From the NCBI GenBank assembly GCA_900317795.1, contig ONIF01000124.1, positions 1 to 11,147 on the forward strand: DNA of 11,147 nt, read 5' to 3'. Position numbers and translations under genes: made by a program. This DNA comes from an uncultured Eubacteriales bacterium (lineage in GTDB: Bacteria; Bacillota; Clostridia; Oscillospirales; Acutalibacteraceae). Of this stretch, positions 5,430 to 11,147 are shown piece after piece. Within the stretch, counting starts at the first letter, position 1, and the number at the start of each line of letters is the position of its first letter. The notes beneath the pieces were generated by a model, which saw nothing but the letters and a program-made list of their open reading frames with translations, was not told the DNA's origin and ran no database searches.

Positions 5430-6917
5430 TTAGCCGTTAAATATACAAACTTCGTTGCCTTTAGGTGAGTTCCACTTACCTGTGATGCCGTCGCCGAGCG
5501 TCCAGAACTCTGTTGTCTTTTCCTCAGCACCGACTTCATCAACATTGAAGCCTTTATAGTAAGCCCAGCACCAGACTTTTAAAAGTCTGTTCTTTTTATC
5601 GGTCCAAGCGGTCGAAGATACGAGGTTGGCATTCTTAGCGATTCCCGAAACATCATAGCCTGCTTTACTGAGCAAAGTGCGGATAGACATTTTGTTACTT
5701 TTTGCGTACGCCGCAATGTCTTTTACTGTATCAAAGTCAAGCTGACACTCAGCAATCTGCCAGTTGAAGCTGTTTTTAACTAATTTTATCATTTCGTCAT
5801 AATTGTTTCCGTAAAAGTCGAAGTCCGGTTTTTCTAAGCTTGAAACAGCCCTTGAAGACATACCTGATTGTGTATTGTAACTACTCTTGCCTTTGTTTAC
5901 TATAATTGTTCTTGACTTATTGAGAACCTTGTTGCATTTTTCGGCATAGGTTTCGGTTGCATCGTTGTCGCCCGCATAATTTTCAAATCCGTTATTATCG
6001 TCATCTGCCTGATATATTTCGGTGCCGACTAATGTATCGGAAATATCTTTGATAGCCCTGTCAATGTTGTCCGTATCCAAAGCAATCTCATTGAACAAAC
6101 GGGGATTGATCTCAGCCTGAATTGCTTCTGACAGATTGTTGACATACAGCTGAGCCGCAAGGCTTTCCATAATCGTTGTACAGCCTGTTGCATAAACGCT
6201 CATAATATAGTTGCATACTGGCTTTGCGTTGTCTATTGCCTCACCGCTGAACATTACCTGATTACAGAAATGGTCGTAGGTATACTCAAAAATATCCTTG
6301 TCGGAAGTAAGCGAGGGCTTCTCAATCCACTTGTTGAGTTCTAACAAAACATCTCTGTAAAGCGTTCTGCGTTCTTTTGCATTTTTGCCGGTAAGACCTG
6401 CGATCTCTGCCAGCTTGTCGGCGTTGCTTATATTTTTTTTCTTGATGTTTTCTATATCATTTCTCATTTGCTTTGTGATCGTTTCAAATTTTACCAGTGC
6501 ATTATAAAAACTGCTTACGCTCATCTTTGCTTCTATATAATTCTTGACCGCATTTTCGGAATCTTTGATTTGGGTATAGATTTTGTCGAGTTTCCCGTTG
6601 ATCTCATCAAGCTTCGCCTGCGTGGGGTCCTTCTCTTTTCCGATAAGATTGCCGAGCATAACATTGAGAGCGGGTGTAACGAATTTTCCGTAAGGTGTGC
6701 ACTGATTTAAAACTACGAAAATCGTACTTGTGCTTATATCGGTCATCATCTTAAGGTCATCATCCATTGTGACTTTCATATCCTGACTGAAAGATGTTCC
6801 CGATTCAAGCGTTGCAGCACTTGCCGTCCCCATTGCCATTGTGCTTACCGAAACAACGGTGATTGCGGAAAGTACCATTGAGATAACTCTTGTCTTGATT
6901 TTTCCAATCTTTTTCAT
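5430..6917 (-). CDS. Secreted protein of unknown function, helical pore-former-like N-terminal half (495 aa)
   Basis: Start chosen at ATG 6917: it has GGAG (6926-6929) at 8-nt spacing and opens a classic Sec signal peptide, MKKIGKIKTR followed by a hydrophobic core and TASA-A (predicted cut after residue 34). The mature protein has a hydrophobic segment (about 64-93, STIFVVLNQC...NVMLGNLIG) followed by a heptad-like helix (97-134, DPTQAKLDEINGKLDKIYTQI...). That combination recalls alpha-helical pore-forming toxins and the Cry-type domain I edge. This is resemblance only. Middle region 300-320 is acidic (DDDNNG...GDNDATE). The C-terminal domain (about 370-495) is rich in Trp and Tyr and unrecognised. 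It contains several Cys residues. Two operators lie upstream and a terminator downstream, so it is a single-gene transcript. Alternatives: surface or adhesion protein, or bacteriocin-like effector. Confidence 0.8.
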   Translation of the reverse strand: MKKIGKIKTRVISMVLSAITVVSVSTMAMGTASAATLESGTSFSQDMKVTMDDDLKMMTDISTSTIFVVLNQCTPYGKFVTPALNVMLGNLIGKEKDPTQAKLDEINGKLDKIYTQIKDSENAVKNYIEAKMSVSSFYNALVKFETITKQMRNDIENIKKKNISNADKLAEIAGLTGKNAKERRTLYRDVLLELNKWIEKPSLTSDKDIFEYTYDHFCNQVMFSGEAIDNAKPVCNYIMSVYATGCTTIMESLAAQLYVNNLSEAIQAEINPRLFNEIALDTDNIDRAIKDISDTLVGTEIYQADDDNNGFENYAGDNDATETYAEKCNKVLNKSRTIIVNKGKSSYNTQSGMSSRAVSSLEKPDFDFYGNNYDEMIKLVKNSFNWQIAECQLDFDTVKDIAAYAKSNKMSIRTLLSKAGYDVSGIAKNANLVSSTAWTDKKNRLLKVWCWAYYKGFNVDEVGAEEKTTEFWTLGDGITGKWNSPKGNEVCIFNG

Positions 6918-7043
6918 AGCGATCGCTCCTTTTTTGTCTGTGTTGATATTGTTAAGAGTGAACTTGTTTTCTGTGGTGTTGACTCTCTTTTTCATGGTGA
7001 TTACGTCCTTTTGTTTTTTTTGTTTTTCCCTTTCGGTGTCTAT

Positions 7044-7072
7044 ATCATAACTCAAATTTCAGAATAAAACAA
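7044..7072 (-). promoter_or_regulatory. Promoter of the secreted-protein gene
   Basis: On the minus strand, TTGTTT (7067-7072) and TATGAT (7044-7049) are separated by 17 bp, with transcription starting near 7037. The -35 box is poor (three of six), as is common at activated promoters. A start near 7037 would exclude the upstream ATG at 7055 but allow those at 6995 and 6917. Confidence 0.5.
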
Positions 7073-7092
7073 TTTGCAATATCTCTCTGAAA

Positions 7093-7140
7093 TGTTCAAT
7101 TTTGAACACATCAAAGATTATCTGTTCGTTTCTGAACAGA
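7093..7140. promoter_or_regulatory. Tandem dyad operators TGTTC-N6-GAACA
   Basis: Two dyads have the same half-sites and spacing: TGTTC (7093-7097) with GAACA (7104-7108), and TGTTC (7123-7127) with GAACA (7134-7138). The second extends to TCTGTTC/GAACAGA. They start 30 bp apart, near three helical turns. Their centres are about 63 and 93 bp upstream of the proposed start of the secreted-protein gene, where activators usually bind. The regulator is unknown; the sites differ from the Gram-positive LexA box (GAAC-N4-GTTC). Confidence 0.7.
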
Positions 7141-7213
7141 ATCCGGCAAAATTGTAAAATTACTTTGAAAAAGAGGTTATAATTTTTTCTTTGTTTTCAA
7201 GGCAGTTTACCTA

Positions 7214-7269
7214 TTGACAATCGGAAAAAGATATGCTATATTCATATTGTACTAATTGATATAATACAA
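7214..7269 (+). promoter_or_regulatory. Promoter P1 and operator 1 of the GntR/ABC operon
   Basis: TTGACA (7214-7219), 17-bp spacer, TATATT (7237-7242): a strong promoter starting near 7249. An inverted repeat, TTGTACT-N9-AATACAA (7247-7269), covers the start site. It fits an autorepression site for the YtrA-family regulator encoded downstream. Confidence 0.75.
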
Positions 7270-7304
7270 TTATACAATATTCGGAAGAATGTTGTTATCG
7301 TTTT

Positions 7305-7333
7305 ACGCCGTAGGAGAAATCGGCGTTTTATTA
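7305..7333 (+). promoter_or_regulatory. Leader hairpin with T run, possible attenuator
   Basis: Stem ACGCCG (7305-7310) with CGGCGT (7321-7326), loop 10 nt, followed by TTTTATT. It lies between the two operators. The 6-bp GC-rich stem with a short U stretch could cause partial termination of P1 transcripts. Confidence 0.4.
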
Positions 7334-7341
7334 AAACTTAA

Positions 7342-7371
7342 TTGTACTGTTTGATATAGTACAAATATAAT
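7342..7371 (+). promoter_or_regulatory. Operator 2 with promoter P2 of the GntR/ABC operon
   Basis: A second inverted repeat, TTGTACT-N9-AGTACAA (7342-7364), is identical to operator 1 at 20 of 23 positions. It is followed directly by TATAAT (7366-7371), with TTGTAC (7342-7347) as a possible -35 box at 18 bp. Binding would block this second promoter 22 bp before the TTG start. Confidence 0.65.
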
Positions 7372-7392
7372 TATCTGAAAAGAGGAATCAGC

Positions 7393-7782
7393 TTGTTCAG
7401 TACATTCAACATCAACTACCGAAGCGGAGAGGCTATCTATCAGCAGATATATAATGAGGTCGTAAAAGAAATATCATTAGGACTTCTGTTACCCCAGGAG
7501 AAAATAGCTACCGTAAGAGAACTTGCAACAAGTCTCGGTATCAATCCAAATACGGTATCAAAGGCATATCAGATGCTGGAACAAAACGGATATATATACT
7601 CTGTTGTGGGCAAAGGTTCATTTGTTGCAGACAGTTCCGGCAAACTGGCAGGTCTTAAAGAAAGTACCATGAGAGATTTGAAAAAAGATATGACAAATGC
7701 CCATCATTTAGGTGTTGCGTATGAAGATGTGATTGATCTTGCAAATGAGGTTTATAATGGAGGTGGCAATTCCGATGCTTGA
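7393..7782 (+). CDS. GntR-family transcriptional regulator, YtrA subfamily (129 aa)
   Basis: Short GntR-type repressor of the ABC operon it heads. Start is TTG 7393 after AGAGGA (7381-7386). The N-terminal wHTH is clear: YRSGEAIYQQIYNEVVKEI, then a LLLPQEKIATVRELATSLGINPNTVSKAYQMLEQNGYIYSVVGKGSFV stretch (about residues 34-81). The remaining roughly 45 residues form a small C-terminal helical tail for dimerisation rather than a large effector domain. This length and architecture define the YtrA subfamily, which is typically followed by ABC transporter genes and derepressed by envelope-active compounds. The gene overlaps the ATPase gene by 8 bp (ATGCTTGA). Two matching inverted repeats in its own leader suggest autoregulation. 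The inducer is unknown. Confidence 0.93.
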   Translation: MFSTFNINYRSGEAIYQQIYNEVVKEISLGLLLPQEKIATVRELATSLGINPNTVSKAYQMLEQNGYIYSVVGKGSFVADSSGKLAGLKESTMRDLKKDMTNAHHLGVAYEDVIDLANEVYNGGGNSDA

Positions 7783-8677
7783 GATTAAGAATATCACAAA
7801 GAAATTCGGAGATAAGACGGCACTTGAAAATTTGTCGTTTACCGTTCCCGAGGGTTCTGTTTTCGGACTGATCGGCTCGAACGGTTCGGGAAAAAGTACA
7901 TTGCTGAGAATTATTTCAGGCGTATTCAAACCTGACGGAGGCAGTGCCGAAATAGACGGGATCAGTACATACGAAAATCCCGACATGAAGGAAAAATGTT
8001 TTTTTATTTCGGATTATCCCTATTTCTACAACAATTCCACACTCGACAGCATGGCGGCGTTTTATAAGGAGTTTTATCCGACATGGGACGAGGCAAAATT
8101 TGAAAAGCTCTGTAGTATATTCCCTATCAAGAAAAAAGACAGAATTATCAATATGTCAAAGGGTATGCAGCGTCAGGCGGCACTTATGGTAGCACTTTCG
8201 GTTTGCCCGAAATATTTAATGCTTGATGAAATATTCGACGGACTCGATCCCGTTGTACGTCAGCTTATCAAGAAACTTATCATGGAGCTTGTTTCCGATA
8301 ATAAAACGACTGTGATAATTGCCTCGCACAATCTCAGAGAGCTGGAAGATGTATGCGACCATATCGGTCTGATACACAAGGGCGGAGTCGTCATGGAAAA
8401 AGACCTTGATGAAGCAAAGCTGGGTATCCATCGTGTGCAGGCAGTATTTGAAAATGAGCTTGGCGAGGGCGTATTCAATGACCTTGATATCGTCAGCGTC
8501 AAAAAACAGGGCAGAATGATGACCTTTACCATCAAGGGTGACGGTCAGGCGATTGAAAAAGCCATACAGGCTCAGAAACCGATCTATATGGAAATGCTCC
8601 CGCTGACGCTGGAGGAAGTATTTATCAGTGAAATGGAGGCAGTAGGTTATGACATCGACAATATCCTCGACAAATAA
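7775..8677 (+). CDS. ABC transporter ATP-binding protein, YtrB-like (300 aa)
   Basis: Nucleotide-binding subunit that powers the adjacent permease. Start ATG 7775 is chosen because GGAGGTG (7759-7765) sits about 9 nt upstream and the protein then opens with the standard MLEIKNITKKFGDKTALENLSF; an earlier in-frame ATG (7733) only adds 14 unrelated residues. Walker A GSNGSGKS (34-41), the signature MSKGM (127-131), Walker B YLMLDE (147-152), D-loop GLDP (156-159) and switch H185 are visible. The signature replaces LSGGQ, and the Q-loop region reads ISDYPYFY, both common in the YtrB/BcrA-like group. The C-terminal 80 residues are an extra domain. The gene overlaps the permease gene by 29 bp, so expression is probably coupled. 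Confidence 0.95.
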   Translation: MLEIKNITKKFGDKTALENLSFTVPEGSVFGLIGSNGSGKSTLLRIISGVFKPDGGSAEIDGISTYENPDMKEKCFFISDYPYFYNNSTLDSMAAFYKEFYPTWDEAKFEKLCSIFPIKKKDRIINMSKGMQRQAALMVALSVCPKYLMLDEIFDGLDPVVRQLIKKLIMELVSDNKTTVIIASHNLRELEDVCDHIGLIHKGGVVMEKDLDEAKLGIHRVQAVFENELGEGVFNDLDIVSVKKQGRMMTFTIKGDGQAIEKAIQAQKPIYMEMLPLTLEEVFISEMEAVGYDIDNILDK

Positions 8678-10577
8678 AAATTTTGCAAAGCTCTATAAAT
8701 GGGCTTTCGGAAGAAACAGGGCTTTAATGATCGTATTCGCCGTATTGATGGCGGTAGGAATCGTTATTGATATCCAGTCATTGATCACGATCTCTCATTC
8801 AAGGATAGACAATTATGATGATTCAATGGGTTTACTGGGATACGGTTCTATCCTTGTGGCTCAGTTGGGTGCTGTATGTTTCTCTGTCATATCCGCCATC
8901 CATACATTCAATTTTCTCCATAACAAGAGAAGTACAGATATGTTCGGTGCTGTGCCTGCCACAAGGTCTACGCTTTACTTTTCACATCTTCTGGGCGGTA
9001 TCACGGCGGTATCCATTCCCTTTACAGTGGGTTCATTTATCGTAATGGCACTTACCTGCCGTACAACACAATATTTTATGACAGATGTGGGCTTTATTCT
9101 GATGGGAATTGTCGCCATAGCCGCTGTATACAGCTTTACAGCCCTTATCGCCTATTGCTGCGGAACTTCCCTTGATTCCACGATCATCACCATCGGTGCA
9201 AACGGCATTTACATGGGCGTTGTCGCTATTTTCATGTTTGCAACTTGTTCCATGATTCCCGGACTCGTCGGCAGTGTGATTTTCAATACCCCCATTATCA
9301 CTCTTTTTGCACCTGTGGGATTCTGCGTTTTCTTCGACGCATACTGCACTCTGGGACAGACAACCGCAATGTGGACAACCGTTATCTGGAGTATTCTTTT
9401 CACGGCAGGAATGATACTGCTCGGCAATCATGCCGCAAAAACAAGAAAAATGGAAACCGCTCAGAATGAATTCAATATCAAATGGCTTCCCATTGTCATA
9501 AAGGCAGGTATATCGGTACTTGCCGGCGGTTTTGCGGGAATGACCGCTGTCAGCGGTCAGGGTTCGAGTTTCTCGAATATGTTTATCTTCTCATTCTGGT
9601 ATATCATTACAGGATTTGCGGCTTTCATCATTCTCCATCTGATTTTTTCAAGAGGTACGAAAGTAAAATTTCTTCCGTCACTGCTCACCTATGCAGGTAC
9701 AACAGCGGCTGCTCTCGGACTTCTGTTCGCCATGACAACGGGACTGGGAATCGATACCTATATCCCCGCCGAAAGCAATATCAACAGCATTACATTTCAG
9801 TCTGACGAAATGGAATACAAGGATCCCGAAAATATCAAAACGATCATGGAACTGCACAAGCTCATGATGGAAGGTACACTGGAAGATATTTCCCATCCCT
9901 ACTATATAGGCATATATTATAATTCCAACAGTATGTATTACGGCACGGATTACGAAACAAAATATCCTTTGACATTCCATGCATCTTTTAATTTCAAGTA
10001 CAACAAAAAATTCGGTTTTACCACAGAAAGAGAATATTATGCCTATTTCGGCAGATCGTCAACCCCAAAATATGATTATGAAAAGATAGAGGAACTCCTG
10101 AAAAAACTGTATAATTCAGATGAATACAAAAAGCTGTCCAATCCCGAACTCTGGAAAGCGGAAAGCATAAAAAGAAACGGTGAACTTCCCGTAAGTGCTG
10201 ATATCAATATAATGGTCTATTCCGAACAGGCGGAAAGATATTCTCACAGAGGAAATATCGGACTCAAAACAGATGAAACATTCCTTGACGGACTTGTTGA
10301 TGCTCTGAAAAAGGATATTCTTGCCGATAAGGAATACTATAAACACAAAATAGCAGCAGGCATCTATTACTATGACTATAGCAACAATGTATACATCGGT
10401 GACAGATATTATTACCTGAATATAGGCTACCGTAATGATTCAAATAATATCAGCGAAATGATTCTCGTTCAGGTGTCTGAAAACTATACCAACACATTGA
10501 ACTACCTGAGAAACAACGGTTATGCCTCTGAACTTGATAATCCCTCATTTTCTGTAGACGATTCGGACAATATATAA
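8649..10577 (+). CDS. ABC-2-type transporter permease with long C-terminal domain (642 aa)
   Basis: Membrane partner of the ATPase. Start ATG 8649 has GGAGG (8635-8639) at 9-nt spacing. About ten membrane segments can be seen at roughly residues 25-45, 63-89, 109-134, 147-170, 178-200, 203-228, 241-260, 281-301, 309-333 and 343-364. The motif NKRSTDMFGAVPATRSTLY (92-110) between segments is typical of Firmicutes ABC-2 permeases next to YtrA regulators. Residues from about 370 to 642 form a soluble, Tyr- and Asn-rich domain, likely on the outer face, which is unrecognised. The substrate is unknown; related operons are tied to resistance to cell-wall-active antibiotics or to membrane stress. 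The gene ends the operon, with a terminator about 80 bp downstream. Confidence 0.88.
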   Translation: MTSTISSTNKNFAKLYKWAFGRNRALMIVFAVLMAVGIVIDIQSLITISHSRIDNYDDSMGLLGYGSILVAQLGAVCFSVISAIHTFNFLHNKRSTDMFGAVPATRSTLYFSHLLGGITAVSIPFTVGSFIVMALTCRTTQYFMTDVGFILMGIVAIAAVYSFTALIAYCCGTSLDSTIITIGANGIYMGVVAIFMFATCSMIPGLVGSVIFNTPIITLFAPVGFCVFFDAYCTLGQTTAMWTTVIWSILFTAGMILLGNHAAKTRKMETAQNEFNIKWLPIVIKAGISVLAGGFAGMTAVSGQGSSFSNMFIFSFWYIITGFAAFIILHLIFSRGTKVKFLPSLLTYAGTTAAALGLLFAMTTGLGIDTYIPAESNINSITFQSDEMEYKDPENIKTIMELHKLMMEGTLEDISHPYYIGIYYNSNSMYYGTDYETKYPLTFHASFNFKYNKKFGFTTEREYYAYFGRSSTPKYDYEKIEELLKKLYNSDEYKKLSNPELWKAESIKRNGELPVSADINIMVYSEQAERYSHRGNIGLKTDETFLDGLVDALKKDILADKEYYKHKIAAGIYYYDYSNNVYIGDRYYYLNIGYRNDSNNISEMILVQVSENYTNTLNYLRNNGYASELDNPSFSVDDSDNI

Positions 10578-10657
10578 ACCGTGTTTGCCTTGATTCCGTA
10601 TGGCTTTATCGCTTGGAAGCAAAAAGTATCAAAATAGATATTGATAAAAAAGTGTAA

Positions 10658-10693
10658 AAAACCGCCCGAAGTTTTTATGTTTCGGGCGGTTTT
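10658..10693 (+). terminator. Rho-independent terminator of the ABC operon
   Basis: A perfect 13-bp stem AAAACCGCCCGAA (10658-10670) / TTCGGGCGGTTTT (10681-10693) with a 10-nt loop. The T-rich right arm serves as the U tract. The A-rich left side allows function on the minus strand too. Confidence 0.92.
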
Positions 10694-10781
10694 CTTGTAT
10701 TCAATTAAACGGACTTTTATTTTGATATTTTTCGGATTGCGTGTACAGGCTCAAAATACGGCGATTTTGAGGGGCTATAGG

Positions 10782-10870
10782 GCTTAGGGGTAAAAACTAC
10801 TCCAAACACGTTTGAGGGGCATACAGCAGCGTTATACGGGCATATATGAGCATTCTAAAGCGGTTGTCAA
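10782..10870 (-). repeat. Dispersed repeat, copy C (inverted relative to A and B)
   Basis: Read on the minus strand it gives TTGACAA, ATGCCCGTAT, AACGCT, CTCAAACG, TTTGGAGTA and TTTTTACCCCT, in the same order as copy B. It lies in the otherwise gene-free gap between the ABC terminator and the next promoter. Together with copies A and B it brackets the secreted-protein and ABC genes in inverted orientation. Confidence 0.55.
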
Positions 10871-10888
10871 ATACAGACGATAATCTTC

Positions 10889-10918
10889 TTGACTGATTTT
10901 TAGTTCTTATGATATAAT
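10889..10918 (+). promoter_or_regulatory. Promoter of the AAA-type ATPase gene
   Basis: TTGACT (10889-10894) and TATAAT (10913-10918) with an 18-bp spacer, starting near 10925, about 45 bp before the ATG at 10971. Confidence 0.75.
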
Positions 10919-10970
10919 ATTGAAAACTTACATCAAAAATAGCAATACTTTTCAATGGGGTGGAATTTTT

Positions 10971-11147
10971 ATGGAAATAAAAAGAGATAAATATTTACAG
11001 CAGTTGATAGATTATATGTGGGACGGACAGATCAAAGTTATTACGGGTATTCGCAGGTGTGGAAAATCATTTCTTCTGAATACCTTATTCAGAAAATATC
11101 TTCTTGAACAGGGAGTGCCGCAGGATAATATATTGTCCGTTGAACTT
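10971..11147 (+). CDS. AAA-type ATPase (ATP-binding protein, AAA_14/DUF4143-like), 3' end outside window
   Basis: Only the first 59 residues are visible. Start ATG 10971 follows GGGGTGG (10957-10963). The protein opens MEIKRDKYLQQLIDYMWDGQ and then has IKVITGIRRCGKSFLL (21-36), a Walker A (G26, G31, K32, S33) of the GxRRxGKS form characteristic of the prokaryotic AAA_14/DUF4143 ATPases. These are widespread, often in multiple copies, and their cellular role is not known; they are sometimes noted near toxin-antitoxin or mobile genes. The C-terminal domain is not visible, so the family assignment is strong but the role is open. Confidence 0.88.
   Translation, partial: MEIKRDKYLQQLIDYMWDGQIKVITGIRRCGKSFLLNTLFRKYLLEQGVPQDNILSVEL

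Noticed and set aside
5236..5433. 65-residue plus-strand ORF with repeated KLDKIDGCLAKNIQ
   Set aside because: It is made of the 42-bp tandem duplication and reads through the strong terminator hairpin; TTG start and no ribosome binding site.
6918..7055. Start of the secreted protein at ATG 7055
   Set aside because: It would lie upstream of the proposed transcription start and puts 46 residues before a clear signal peptide that has its own strong ribosome binding site.
7093..7140. LexA/SOS boxes
   Set aside because: Half-sites are in the opposite order (GTTC then GAAC) with 6-bp spacing, unlike the Gram-positive GAAC-N4-GTTC box.
7733..7774. Earlier in-frame ATG for the ABC ATPase
   Set aside because: The added 14 residues lie inside the GntR gene and are not part of the conserved ABC fold; ATG 7775 has GGAGGTG at proper distance.
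9033..9431. 132-residue minus-strand ORF, rich in Cys and His, inside the permease
   Set aside because: Cys/His content arises from the complement of Ala/Val/Thr-rich membrane codons; antisense shadow.

Overview
The window looks like part of an AT-rich, low-GC Gram-positive (Firmicutes/Clostridia, perhaps Ruminococcus-like) genome. Evidence: strong GGAGG-type ribosome binding sites, consensus TTGACA-N17-TATAAT promoters, a TTG start codon and a YtrA-type GntR/ABC operon. The genus is an inference from overall style and has not been checked against a database.

Left part (1 to about 5,100), plasmid-like replication and mobilisation module: the tail of an unidentified protein (2-76), a small excisionase-type HTH protein (174-350) and a winged-helix-type plasmid replication initiator (374-1993) with its own terminator. 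Next comes a likely origin (about 2041-2290) with three exact 22-bp iterons, a degenerate fourth copy and an A/T tract. A long inverted repeat (2384-2418) could be an oriT. A primase-helicase (2621-4432) follows; it ends in an SSB-like acidic tip. Downstream are a hairpin and a GGGAAATTTCCC palindrome (4449-4499), then about 700 bases without a recognisable gene. That stretch holds two copies of a dispersed repeat, a third copy of which lies inverted near 10,800. No integrase or complete relaxase is visible, so an integrated or integrative plasmid is an inference.

Middle part (about 5,250-7,250): a 42-bp tandem duplication, a strong bidirectional terminator, and a leftward gene for a secreted protein of unknown function. 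Its N-terminal half is helical and amphipathic and loosely recalls pore-forming proteins. Upstream of its promoter lie two identical-architecture operators, TGTTC-N6-GAACA, 30 bp apart, in positions that suit an activator.

Right part (about 7,200-10,700): a rightward three-gene operon made of a YtrA-family GntR repressor, an ABC ATPase and a large ABC-2-type permease with a long C-terminal non-membrane domain. The genes overlap and are probably translationally coupled. The leader carries two near-identical operator/promoter modules about 95 bp apart with a small hairpin between them, which suggests autoregulation. In relatives this type of operon responds to cell-envelope stress or antibiotics. 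A strong terminator closes the operon. The window ends in the start of an AAA-type ATPase gene (10971 onward) with a good promoter.
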